The notes beneath the pieces were generated by a model. It worked only from the letters and a program-made list of their open reading frames with translations. It did not search any database and had not been told where the DNA came from. DNA of 64,000 bases from Beroe forskalii (taxonomy: Eukaryota > Ctenophora > Nuda > Beroida > Beroidae): contig WFMF01000363.1 of assembly GCA_011033025.1 (NCBI GenBank), positions 62,001 through 126,000 on the forward strand. Reading direction: 5' to 3'. The position numbers and the translations under genes were made by a program. This document shows positions 1 through 12,700 of the stretch, piece by piece. Every line of letters begins with the position of its first letter. The first letter of the stretch is position 1.

Positions 1-13
1 CTTAGGGGTTAAG

Positions 14-245
14 GAAGCTAAACTTCTAACTACTGTGACATTGTTTCCTCATCTCGACCCCTAAGTCTGTTCTTACCTATGCGGGTTTAGGAAGCTAAAC
101 TTCTAATTACTGTGACATTGTTTCCTCATCTCGACCCCTAAGTCTGTTCTTACCTATGCGGGTTTAGGAAGCTAAACTTCTAATTACTGTGACATTGTTT
201 CCTCATCTCGACCCCTAAGTCTGCTCTATGCTAAGCACTCAGTCC
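14..245. repeat. 77-bp tandem repeat, three copies
   Basis: Copies begin at about 14, 91 and 168, at a constant 77-bp spacing, and are almost identical. Each runs from gaagctaaacttctaa through gacattgtttcctcatctc to cctatgcgggttta. The array lies just beyond the stop codon of the minus-strand receptor, so it is in its 3' UTR or flank, and may continue left of the window. Confidence 0.9.
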
Positions 246-251
246 TCAGAG

Positions 252-3200
252 CTACATCTGACTTTGCTTAACGTTATCCAGATACCCCACACTGGTAGAG
301 TTTGTCTTGAACCGCGCCCCATTTCGCTGCATGTTGAGGGCATCTAGTGGCCGTGCAGCACCCGGTCTAGCATCCCGGAGGTCACTGCGTCTGCACCCCA
401 GCAGTAGGTACACTAGAGGGTCGGAGATGCAGCTCAGGTAGACAGCAATGACTGTCATTTGGAGCAGGTAGAGGTAGGTCCGCATGTTGCCGCCAGATAC
501 TGCCAGCAGAGACTCTTTGGTAGTTCCCATCAGGATCAGCATCTGGAGGGGGAAAGAGTTAGCTGGGAGATGTTTGTGAAAAATTAGGAGATAGAGAGGA
601 AGAATGAAAAGTAAGCTCTCACAGAGCTGTTACATGTTTTAGGGCGAGATTAGAGCCTATTATGATTTTAACAACCTTTGAGAGCTCTCAAATTTTCTGT
701 TTTGGTTTCTTACTATCACCTCTAATTGGTCACAATTTAGCAATTACCTGCCAGATGGAAATTTAGAAGTTTGTAAAAATGTTGAAATATCGAATCGAGG
801 AGGAGAATGAGGAGCCCAAGGGCTTTGATAGTCTAAAAAGTTTTTGAAAGCCCATTATAGTTACTGATAATCTGATAAGTTACATTCCGACAGCAAATTA
901 GTTACTATAGTGACTTTGTTCTACCTGCCAGATGGAGAAGCTCCACCACCACAGGTAGGTGAGGCAGAAGGTGGAAATCATCACCAGCAGTGTCTTGGTG
1001 GCTTTAGTCATGATCTGACGCTTCTTCCTCTTTCCTGACGGAATTATTGTTTGTCATCTTACTTTTATCTCACCAAGAGAGTTACAGTGATTTTTAGCGT
1101 TGCTCTACAAAACGCTCCCTTTGCCCTGTGGGTTTGTATAGCTTGTTGGGCTTCTCAGAAACACAAGTATTCAGCAATAATCACATGCTAGCATTGAAAA
1201 TACACTAGTAATATAGCTGGTTTGATCCAAAAAAGAGAGAGGTTTTCTGACTTTCCCTGATTTTTGGGGTGTAACTTTGTGAGGCTGTCCCTCATAGCAG
1301 CTGAACATTGAAAATCCTTAGGCTGGCGCCAGATAATTCCCGAAAGTTCGGCTGCTAAGTGGATGCTGGTGATGCTGAAGCGCTCATAATTTTTTCGCGC
1401 AGGTATTGCAATTACAGTAACTTGAAGTTATCGTTGGGGGAAGTTCTCTGTAGGAAGGTTCCCCCAATATCATAAACTTGAAAACGACTTAAAGAGTTTC
1501 AGGGAGGCCGTGGAGGCATCCTATTGGCGGTGTTCAGGGGAGAGGTCTTTTACGTAAATCACGAGGTCAATAATTTCCATCTTATGAGGATTGAATATTA
1601 TTTTCATTTCACCCTGGTTAGAATTTAATAATGCGGTTAAATATGTTAACTGGATCCTTACTCGTAACAGACGCTACGTTATTTTCCATTTTGTTCGAGG
1701 ATTTTAAACTTTCAAGGATTTTAAACTTTCAAGTAAGTACCCATGATTGTGAACAGACGATATATTCCTCTGTTCAGTGTTCCATCAGCGCCCATTATTT
1801 CACAATCATCGGAATATACTTGAAAGTTTAAAACTAAAATCCTCGAATATAACGGATAATAACATAGCGTCTGTTACGAGTGAGAATCCAGTTTACATAT
1901 TCAACCACATTATTAAACGTAGGCCTATAGTCCTACTTTTAATCTTTTGTATCGTTCACACAGTACTACATTATCTCAGCCAGTGGAAGTCGGGGTTTCA
2001 AAATATGATTGCATCACGTGTTGTTATCGTAGCAACTGATGTAAAATGATTTTAGAGGGCATTGAAATCAGTCAGATTACACGCTTAATTTGGTCGCGAG
2101 AACACGAAAATTATAAGGGTTATAAGGGTTAAGATAATTCAACTATAAACCTTGCCTTTTCACTAAACTACATACTTAGTTTGGTAAAATCTTTCAGTCA
2201 AAGGCATTATTAATAAATTCAATGCGTTATGCAGTTAATTTCTGAGAACATGAAAATTATGTGGGTAATGATTTAAGATAATTCAACTAATTGTATAAAC
2301 CAATGCTATTCCACCAAAGTTGCTTAGTTCAGTAAAATCATTCAATGAAAGGCATTAAATTCAATGTGTTAAGCAGTTAGTTTCTAAGTGAAGGACTTAG
2401 GATATTATTAGGTATGCTGTTGCAGTGTGGCATCTGTGAGAATAATGGAGTAACGGGGATACTACATCACATCACCCACTTAAGTATTTTATTTTAATCT
2501 GGAAAACCACCCAAAGAATGGAATTTGAGTTAGGATTGTGGGATGACATAATTGCCATTCAAATTTTAATTGTAAAGTGAGTTAGTTGCACTAAATCCCC
2601 AATTATTACAATCAGGTGTGTTTGGAAGAACAATTCCACTACACTAAATCGAAATTCCTTGTAGAAAATTCCTGAATGTCACTGGCGATTATTATTTCTT
2701 TTATATTAAAATGATGCAAATCTAAACCGATCCCTATTTCCATAATCACATAATTTCTTATTATCAGTCTCGGGCGATTATGTTTTTTGCGTTGAACCAT
2801 TAAACATTATAGATATAAAACTATGATATTGAAACACAAGTCAGAACTTTCCCTGAATTTCATTACCCCTGTATCAAGCAGGGTTAAATGCATGTCTCGG
2901 AGGTCATGGTAAGACTTTTAACATGCGACGCTCAATATAATCTTGAATATGAAAATTTTGAATTTATTGTCAGGTATATCAGTTGGGTGGAATTCTGAAC
3001 AGGATTGAAATCAACCTAATTGAATGAAATAATATCCCAGTTTCGAAGACTAAACATTAGACCCTCAGTATCGTTCAGAAACAACATTAGGTGTTCCAAC
3101 ACTGCAACTGCTATCAAGAACGTACATATTATGTGGATAAGTTATGAGGCGAAACTGCTAAAAACGATTGGTTTTCGAAACAAATCGTATTGAAATATTT

Positions 3201-6200
3201 TCTTTTCTTCTAGTGGTTGCACAGTATCAGTACAGCGTACGTTATACGGTATGTAATAATGGCTCGCCCCTCCGGGACCCAACATTTTCACTCACCGGAT
3301 AACTACACAAATCACCTCACCTGTATCACATCTGTTCTGCATGGTGGTAGTAACCGCTGCCTCAGGGTTGTACGCGAACTGCCGGCTCTGTACCTTGCTC
3401 CGGTGCAACAAGTACATTCCCACGATGGTCAGGATCAGGAGCAGGATTATCAGGAGACCAGGCACCGTGGTGGGTACGATTATCAGGAGTGAGTAGGGTA
3501 CCACCCAGTTATCTAGCACACCTGAGGGAGAACCAGGGTTACCACCCAGTTATCTAGCACACCTGAGGGAGAACCAGGGTTACCAGGCAGTTATCTAGCA
3601 CACCTGAGGGAGAACCAGGGTTACCACCCAGTTATCTAGCACACCTGAGGTAGTACCAGGGTTACCACCCAGTTATCTAGCACACCTGAGGGAGAACCAG
3701 GGTTACCACCCAGTTATTTAACACACCTGAGGGAGTACCAGGGTTACCACCCAGTTATCTAGCACACCTGGGGGAGAAGCAGGGTACCACCTAGTTATCT
3801 AGCACACCTGAGGGAGGACCAGGGTTACCACCTAGTTATCTAGCACACCTGAGGGAGCAACATGGTTACCACCCAGTTATCTAGCACACCTGAGGGAGTA
3901 CCAGGGTTACCACCTAGTTATCTGGCACACCTGAGGGAGAACCAAGGTTACCACCCAGTTATCTAGCACACCTGAGGGAGGACCAGAGTTACCATTCAGT
4001 TATCTAGCACACCTGAGGTAGATCCAGGGTTACCATCCAGTTATCTAGCACACCTGAGGGGGGTTATCAGAGATACCTGAGATACTGAGGCAACATGTTA
4101 CTGGTTTCCTATAATAGCCACTAGGGGTGTTTCCAAGGGCATTAAATTGGATGTTACTAGGCCAAGAAATAGGTATCACCATGGAACCTCCTGATAAGTA
4201 TGGGGTATATGTTAACAGATGATTCTCGCCAGCGTCGATTTAAGGGTGAATAATTCAATATTATATCGAGTCTGAGTCATAATGTTCAATTTGAATGACT
4301 ATGATTGCTTGATTAACGGTATATTTTCGCCGATGAAATCGATTTAAAAATAAAAGTGATCATCCAGACATTTTATGCTTCATAACTCTTGATCTTTACT
4401 GCATCTATTTAACCTTTTGAGGACGATTGGTCACCCCTGACGAGCAATAAAACTAGTTAATGATTTAACGTGATTGTCAAAAATTTTTGAGGGTTCAAAA
4501 AAAGGAATAGGAACCAAAATTCAACCATTTAAAATGATCCATAACCCATGCAACTTTTCGAAAACGAATCGACAAATTAATCGGAATTCAACTAGTTCTG
4601 TTCACTGTGCTCACAATTTAAACTAATTCTCTGACGAAAATGAAAATTGATTATTAGTTACTATTTAGCCTGTTGCAGTTAATAAACTTTACAAATATGA
4701 AGAAAAATATCCCTAGATCAAAATATAACTTTCAGTTCAAAATTTAGAATGATTTCTTACTTGGGTCTGTGATGTTGAAGATGTGATCTATCTTGAATGT
4801 GCAGTGGCAGTCAGACTCGTAGTAGAAATACTCTGAACCGTTGAAGAACGGCAAGAGGGAAAAGAGTATGGCAACCAGCCATGCCGACCCTGAAATCCAA
4901 AGTATTTGCTTTAGTTTAACTTATTTATTGAGAAGATGATATACAAAATATGGGAAAAATTTATCCAATTCAGGTTTATCTTAACATGTTAACCGCCAAG
5001 AAAAATGTGAAGACTAACAAAATACTGTATCAATAAACACCTCAATTTGTTCGAAGCAGGCGAGGAATTGGCATTCCCGGATCTATAGACTACCTATATA
5101 ACTTGAAAACTTGTAATTTTACAACCCTATTCCTGCACCCCCCTTATTCCCCCACCTGCCATGAGAATGCTCCTGGATTTAAAACCTATAACTTTACCCT
5201 CAACCCTATTCCTGCACCCTATATTCCTGCACCCCTATTCCCCCACCTGCCATTAGAATGCTCCTCGTCTTGTTGTAAGTTCCGCGGTACTGGAAGGGTC
5301 TGCCCAGTGCATAGAGCCGTCCTACAGCCATGAGGAGGACTATGTAGAGTGCAGCCCGGGAGGTGAAGTTGTGCATGAAACCCCGTCACGTTGCACATGA
5401 TCTTTTCTGGGGGTGGTAGGGAAGGGTTTAATAAACACTTTAAAATCATGACTGGTAACTGAGGGTGGTAGGGGAGGGTTTATTAAACACTTTTAAATCA
5501 TAACTAGTAACTGGGGGTGGTAGGGGACGGTTTAATAAACACTTTTAAATGATATAACTGGTAACTATCATGAGTGAACTTCGTAATTCTCATATTCTGG
5601 GGAAGTTAGGGGGGGGTTTAATAAATACACGTAAATAACTGGTATAAGTGGAGTTTGCGACTAGAGATATAAATTTGACAGATACGAAATGACTAATTAT
5701 GTTTTGGATAGTTGATCAAAGCGTCGCCCGTCCCAATTTTCAAGGGATCAACTACTAGAGTACGAGGTATAACTGTAGTTATATGCTTCAGAGTTTGATG
5801 AACTGACAGCGAAGTTGATTTCTGTCTTGAATTTAAGGAAGTGTGTTCCTATCTTTCGCTTTGAAATGGATATTAATCTCTTGCTAGCACTTTATATAGA
5901 CTGAAAGTGACTAGAAAAATTTCATGACATGCAACACATTGAACCACGAGATATGATCTCATATCATATAAAATCATATCAATTTATATGGCACGAATCT
6001 AAATGCGAAACTTCAGGTGATCATCGTAATTTAGATTTTTGGGTGAAAGATAACAGAACAGGTAATTCAGAGTGGAACAAATTTTTCGAGTGAAACAAGT
6101 CATTCAAATTTCTTATTTTTGAGTTTTTGTAGGAATAACAATGAGGGGACATTACTGAGTTGAGATGATAGCACCATTCATGGCTTCATGATTATTATAA

Positions 6201-9200
6201 AATATCAGTCTAAGTTTGACTTCGATACCAATTGATGCCAAAATTGTGGAATTTATTGGCCTAGGTGTTGCAGGAGGAAGCATAAAAGTGAAATAGATAA
6301 TTACATTTAGTGAAAAAACCCAAGATTTCCTTATTCTACCTTCGCACCGTTCAAATAGTGATAGTGCTAATATGTCTGGCAAGCAATAAAGCAATAAAAT
6401 TCTAGGTGTCCAGCCTTAACTGCACCCTGTTTAACCTTTTAGCTAACCGTTAAAATTGTCTCAATTTTATAATTGAACAACAGCGAAATCCCATATAAGC
6501 TTACATCATCGCCATCGATTATATGTCTACTGATTTCTAGTACAAAAAATAATCTCGTACAACAATCGCAGTCTCCATCGCATCAGGATGAACCTTACCT
6601 AAGAAATTGAGATGGAAACTCCATTGCCGGTTGTTAAGCAGAGTTCCGATCATGACAGGAACACTGAAGAGCAAGGTCAGGAGATCCACGACTGTCAGCA
6701 CTGCGAAGAAGAAAACCGTGGCACTGAACCTCCGACTTTTCAGGATCTGTGGAGTGAAAAATAGAATTTAGAATAGGTTGTGTGGCATCTGAATCTGGTG
6801 GAGAGAATCTGTTGAGGGAATCTGTGGATAATACTGTAATATTTTGTCAGAATATTATGTGCCCTTCTTTCTAAGCAGAATAGTTGGGCAGATTGCATTC
6901 AGGGGATGCATCATGGATTCGAACCAACTTCTTGTGCTGCCATGAAATGGGAGTATAGATGAAAATATTAGAATATTGCTAGAGATAAGATCTGCGTGAC
7001 AAGGAAGATCCACGGGAGAATGTCTTGACATAAGAAGCCAAGAGAGTTTGAATGGCAATATAAGGATATAGACAGATAGATGGAATCATAGGTAAAACTA
7101 TTTTGCAGTTATTTTAGTGCAGGCTACACTTCTTTGATGTAGTAATTCATTGATAGTTTATTAATGCCAGACGCCGTACAATGGATATTGGATCTTTTGT
7201 TCCGATAATTCCTTGATTAGCTCTGAATAGATTCACTCTGAACGCCATTATTAAGTATTCACTGCTGTCCTCACAGCTTACACTGGGAAATTTGCTTTTG
7301 TTTACTCGTCAAATACGATAGTACGGTGTGCGAGTAAAGTTTCTTCGATTCTCTGACTTCTACTGCTGCTGTACTCACACTTATTTGTCTTTGTCTGCTA
7401 TAGCAGCTTCGTTTTATCATCCTGACCACAAGTCCACGACTCTGGGATTGCTTCCTAACTTCTATCCCGACACACTCGTACAATGGAAGTATACACTCTG
7501 CTCCACAGCTCTGGTGAATGTTTCAACTCACCGGTGAATGATTCCCACTCATCCCTCAAACTCCAGACCCTGCCACTGGGCCCGGCCCTGTGTCCGGAGC
7601 CCCCACACCGGGACCTGGACACAACTCTCTCAGGCCTGCTCCTCATCCTGCTCTTCATCTCAGTGTGGGGTAACTGCCTGGTGAACGCCATGTTCCGGGT
7701 TTATCACGTGATCAGGACGGATGCCAGTGTCAGTCATGTGTGTCTGGCTCATCTGGCTTTCTCAGATCTGATCTACAGTGTGGTGGTAACACCTTTACCT
7801 CTCTCACTCCTTCTCAGTGGTTCCAGGTTCAGTGTTACACTTTTTACGGTTACATCTTTTTCATTATCTTCAAAAAAATGATGTTGTAGGTGGAATGAGT
7901 ATGTTTCTGTCGTATCTCGATGCTTCAACAGACTTTGCTTCTCCTGTGTCCAGTGACTTACCAAACATATGTCCTGCAGGTTTGGTCTGAATCTACATGG
8001 ACAATTCATTGATTCACTCGTTTATCAGGTACCTTTTTAGCTTGTTGAAAATTAATTCCGATGAATTTAATTTGTAAGTTTGAATTGTTGAAGAGGTATG
8101 TCTTCATTGCACTTAATTGTACTTTCCATCTGAACTCCCACTTATTTCCAATCCCACAGCTGGTTGGTTTTGTGGAGGTGGTCTGTAGACGGGTCTCCAT
8201 CCTCCTTCTCTTCCTTGTTTCCCTCCACCAAGCTGAGCGCCTCTTCCTCCCCTCCCTCCACCGCACCCACTGCACCCTAGTGAGTGTCAAAACAGCTGTG
8301 GGAGCTATCTGGATCTCTTCTGTCATCTTTGGGGTCCTCCCCTTCATGAACAACAGCACCTACGATATCGACGTGGAGACTCTGGTGCCCTTCTGGAGTT
8401 TGAGGAACATGTTTTTCGGGAATTCCGATAATCAGGATGATCAGGATGAACAACCGGAACAAATCACCTTGATATGGGCGTTTGCCATCTGCTACCTAGT
8501 TCCCGTGGTGATTCCTGCCCTGCTCACAGCTGCATTTAGCATCATCCTGGTTATCAAGGCCGACTTACCATCCATGCAAACAAGCAATCTGAAGGATGTC
8601 GGTAAGAAGACTCACAATCCCTTCTCAATGAGCACCAGAGAAATGGCCATGAGGATAGCAAGTGGACCAGGTAATAATGGGTCTTGTTACTTTTTATGGC
8701 ATAAGTGGTTAGAAAATATTTAAGAAAATGAAGCATCAAATGCTGAATTTTTCGCTGAATTTTCTTGGTTGAAACTTACCAACTAACCAATCACTGGAAG
8801 TCAAATCGAGTGATTAAACCTTTATAGAGTTTACAGGTGACGACGATAATAAAAATATGATTTTCGAACGCTTCTGATGATAATTTCCTCGTATCAGTCA
8901 AACGTTTAAACCTCAATATTTTAAGTAAAGTTTTGAGGTTCTCAATTTTTAACCATTTCCCCGATTTCAGGAGACATAGCTACATTAAACACAGTTGATC
9001 CCCAACAAAACAACACTAAAAAACAGAAATTAGACAAAGCCGACTTTTTCCAAGCTCCTTCTCGATTCACTGCGTCCCATTGCCCTCATCTACATCCTGT
9101 GTAGCTCCCTTTTGTACATCCGAGATGGCAACGAGATACGGTCAGTGGAGTCTAACCGTGAGATTTACGATGCTGCTGGTGTAACCTGGATGCCGTTTGT

Positions 9201-9760
9201 AGGAGTAATTCTCTTCCACGTGTCCCTGGCACTCACCCCCATGCTACATTTCCTGTGCTCTAGAGAGATGAGGCAAGGCTTGAGGGCCATGTTGGGAGGG
9301 TACTGCAGTATCCAGGAGTATGAGAAGGGCGAAGCAGACATCTAGACCAAGAGATAGATAGATGTGTGAAGAAGGAAAGGAACACTGAACGATGAGGCTG
9401 ATATAATGATCAATGGAAAATAATTTGGATGAGAAACGATTTTGGAAGCGATCAATCAAGCATTGGTTCGACCAACTTTGAATTGAATCTGTTTTTGCAT
9501 GCATCCCTAATCGCTATTGACTATGAGCATATGCAAGTCCACTCAATTTCCGGGGCTCTTTTGCTTGATATTATGTTGATATTCAGAGCATTGGTAAAAT
9601 AATACGAACTTTAAGATTATTAAGATTGGGTACCACTGCAATAGTAACATACCTTGTACTGGTAGAACTGTGCCAGGAAGTTGAGTATCAGTCCGGAGAC
9701 CAGCAGGACGATCAGACCTCCCGCCAAGCACATGTCGATCTTCTCGTCATAGTACACCAT
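252..9760 (-). CDS. Class A (rhodopsin-like) G-protein-coupled receptor, seven exons, orphan
   Basis: Seven minus-strand exons join in phase: 9760-9653 (TM1, from MVYYDEKIDM), 6746-6599 (TM2, LTVVDLL, then RQWSF in loop 1), 5406-5247 (MCNVTG, TM3, ending in GRLYALGRPFQY in place of DRY), 4889-4761 (TM4 AWLVAILFSLLPFF, then a Cys-containing loop), 3521-3321 (TM5), 1034-925 (TM6, KATKTLLVMISTF) and 542-252 (TM7 SDPLVYLLL, an NPxxY variant, plus a short tail). The donor and acceptor phases agree at all six junctions. The N-terminus is only about ten residues and no signal peptide is seen. Exon 3 holds a one-base excess in a four-base run (C4 on the plus strand, 5381-5384), which breaks the frame between MCNVTG and the rest of TM3. 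The motifs show a plasma-membrane receptor; ligand and subfamily are not evident. Intron 1 contains another receptor gene on the opposite strand. Confidence 0.8.
1624..1918. mobile_element. MITE-like foldback element, about 295 bp
   Basis: The left arm (ttaataatgcggttaaatat... ggatccttactcgtaacag) is mirrored by the inverted right arm ending in ccacattattaaa. The arms pair over roughly 90-100 bp with scattered mismatches around a short loop. Both ends are flanked by TTAA, or TA within it, compatible with a TTAA- or TA-targeting DNA transposon. No coding capacity. It lies in intron 5 or 6 of the flanking receptor region. Confidence 0.65.
3497..4062. repeat. 41-bp minisatellite carrying a splice acceptor in each unit
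   Basis: About 14 units of a 41-bp repeat (gttaccacccagttatctag cacacctgagggagaaccagg) start inside the TM5 exon of the minus-strand receptor and run into its upstream intron. Read on the minus strand, every unit carries CTCCCTCAG followed by GTGTGCTAGATAACTGGGTG. These are the real acceptor and the first codons of exon 5 (VLDNWVV). Units differ by a few substitutions. Confidence 0.95.
5103..5247. repeat. Duplicated donor end of receptor exon 3
   Basis: The segment cccacctgccatgagaatgc near 5151-5175 repeats the true exon 3 end at 5241-5262 (cccacctgccattagaatgc), about 90 bp away. Both copies are followed by pyrimidine-rich cctattcctgcaccc repeats. On the minus strand each copy carries a GCAG/GTGGGG donor. 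Confidence 0.75.
5407..5575. repeat. About 53-bp tandem repeat next to receptor exon 3 acceptor
   Basis: Three units of gggtggtaggggagggttta followed by ataaacacttttaaatcat and a variable ctggtaactg end. A more divergent fourth unit lies near 5600-5645. The array starts at the base next to the exon 3 acceptor on the minus strand, so it forms the polypyrimidine-tract side of that intron. Confidence 0.85.
7483..9345 (+). CDS. Class A GPCR nested in intron 1 of the opposite-strand receptor
   Basis: Three exons. Exon 1 starts at 7483 (ATG in acaatggaag context) and encodes an extracellular N-terminus, TM1 (SVWGNCLVNAMF) and TM2 (LAHLAFSDLIY). Its donor is unclear; agt/gttaca at 7833 puts the loop-1 Cys at a plausible distance. 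Exon 2 (8160-8670) carries the TM3 Cys (VVCRR), HQAERL in place of DRY, TM4, a long acidic loop and TM5. Exon 3 (8971-9345) carries the third loop, TM6 (RPIALIYILCSSLLYI) and TM7 with TPMLH instead of NPxxY. The exon 2-3 junction is in phase (cca g/ga gac). A T5 run at 9045-9049 shifts the frame between DKADF and SKLLLD: one base too many, or real damage. The degenerate DRY and NPxxY motifs suggest a divergent receptor. Ligand unknown. Confidence 0.75.
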
Positions 9761-12700
9761 CGTGAGCTAGATTCCTACCACATCAAAGAAGGTGTGAGAA
9801 ATACTGAGAAGATAGATTGTCCATGCCAATAAAACTGAAATGCAAAACATCAACATGTTGAGGACTGCTTTAGTTTTGAAGACATGGTGCCTCTAGGATA
9901 CCCTCATTAGAGACATTGATATTGTATTGTCATAAAACTAATGGTGTCCATGATGTGCCTCCAGAATGACTCATCATATTAAAACAAACAACAACTCAAT
10001 AAAATGTTTGAATGCATTGTTGGGGCAAAGATCATTAACCTCGAAACCGGACGACCAGGATTTTTGACTTTTACCTAGGCACGATCAATATCGCTATTGG
10101 CTATAAGATTGCACTGTGAATCATAGAATTGGATCATGTAAATACTTAAATAGAATACATGATTCACAATGAAACTTGTTACTGTCAGGTATGTCTAATA
10201 ATCTAATGAAGCAATCTGTAAATATCTGTAAAATTGCAACTTGTGTTTCGAATGGATATGAATATGAGTATTGGCGAAAAACTTTGACCGATAATCATCT
10301 CAGTATCTCACCTGTCGAGCTACTAAGCTAGATTTTCTAGAGAAGAAGAGAAGTTATATTGGAGTATAAACTTATAAAGCAATCAATCATAGGCAAACAG
10401 TATGACAATTTCCTATAAAAGTATGAAAGTTATATGAGTTTAGGCACTTCAGGCTCAGATCCGGTCATCAAATCATGGTTGATGCCTGCTTATCTCGCAA
10501 AACTCGATGATATGATTATAGAGTTTGAGAATACTGTATGTGATGCATTGAGGGATACCAGTTTGATTAGGATATTATTTTCTGCACCTTACAGATGTTG
10601 TATAATTTAATTATGGCAATGAAAGTACGAAGGTCATAGCGAAAGACTGAAAATATCATTCTGGTGTATGTTCTAGAAAAGTTCAAAAGTTCCATTTCCC
10701 AAACATTAATTCTCCTTCAAGTGAATCTTGGAATAAAGAACCGGGTTGAGGGATAAGGAATCATCATTAGAGTAGTGAGTTGCAAAGAATGTTGCAGAAT
10801 GTATATTTTCAATCACGATATATTTCAGGCATGGACTATGGCCTAATAGTGGCTGAGTAACAACCATAGGGAATATTAAATCGTGAAATTAAAAAGCACA
10901 CCAATTTATAACATTGCCCAATGCTGGCATAGAACGAAGCACTGATATTAAAGAATATAACTCGGACGTATCATAACCAAAATGACAATAAAATACCAAG
11001 TCTGGAGGCAAAAAGCTGTTTATTAAATAAGTGGTAAACTCCCTATAACTTCCTACCAAACGCAAGTAATTGCTACCAAACGCAAGTAATTCTCACATTC
11101 AATGATGCCTCGACTACTACCAATAGGCGACAGTAAACAGTACCACACGTCTGAGTTACTAAGCGACCTATCCCAGGACTTCCTTAGAAATCGTGCGCGG
11201 TTAAAATCCTAAGTTTATCGTTGCTTGTGCTAGACGATTTTGACAGCCAGGAGTAATAATATTATGTAGGTAGAATAAATACGGGAAACAGTAGTGAACT
11301 TTTGTGCACAACACGCTTCTTACTTTCTTAATGGACGAAATGGCTGATTTTCAAAAATGCCAAAGATATTGATGCGTTTATGCAATACGTGCTTTACAAT
11401 AAATAAATGAATCACTTCATCAGCAATAACAACTTAACAATATCAAAGTATTTAATTTAAAATATCGCTCTATCAAACAAACGACTGTTGTATTAATAAG
11501 AACTGGTAGTAAACCACTCTAGAAAACAATTCGTTCAGATCCTGATGTTCCGGAGAATCATTGAATGGTATCTGAACGAGCTGATGCTATATTGAAATAT
11601 CTAAATGGTTCTGGCATCACGTTCCTATTCTCGCCGTGCCTGCACACGTGGCATTCTACTCTGTATTTCAGGAACAGGGACGGCGCTTCAATAACTCTGC
11701 TACTGGAGCACTGGGGTGTTGCCATTTGAGTTCCTTGAAAAGTCCGTCTAACTAGCATTCAACTACCTGGATTGTTGTAGTGAAGGGGTTAATATTAGAT
11801 TTATTGGAAACCATGTCTGTTGAGGAAAATAGGTACGTACTTTATAGTCGTCTGCCCTGGTCACCGCAAAACCACCCCAGTATTAGAGCCATAATAACCG
11901 ACTTGTCATCATACGGCAGTTCGGAAGTTCAGAGCCAATTTGGGAATACTTAAACCTGTTAAAGTATTCCCAAATTATGAGGTTCAATGTTCAGATACGG
12001 CAAAGTCAAGACTTCCCATGCGACCGTTACTGCGTTAGCAACGATTATAAAGGATATTTTGACTGATGTAAGCTGTCTTATAAATTGTGCATTTAAGCCA
12101 CTCGATAAAAATCATTTTTAATATCATTAATGATAATTATATGACACAAACGTCCCGGGGCCCGTTAAACTCTATATTGGAAAGTTCTAAGACCTAAGTC
12201 ATATAATAACTGCATTTCCCATGATAGGTAATTGCTAAGGATGTTTAATCTCATGTCATCGGCTTGTCAGCATTTTCAATGCATCGTCAGACTTGAGACT
12301 ATTACGGCAATATTCTTATTAAAATGAACGGCAAAATTCTTATTAAAATGAACTTCATTCAGAGGCAGGAATTTGATGGTATAGACTTCAAACTTTGTCC
12401 GAATTAAGTGGGGGGCTATAAGTAACATCTTGACATGCTTTTGTAGCTGTATTGACGATCTTGACATGCTTTTGTAGCTGTATTGACGTTACATCACGTC
12501 AAGCTGTCGCAAATCATGTCGAGACAATGATTTAGATTAAACGTGATACGATCACTGTTTATGTAACGATGATAACACGAGGATATCAGAAGTAACAGGG
12601 ACATTAATTATAGATCATCCTATCTCAACCCTAGTATCATAACAATGAAATGAACTGTAGTTAGCTTGACAGTTATTGGACGCTGGCTGGGGGAGATAAT

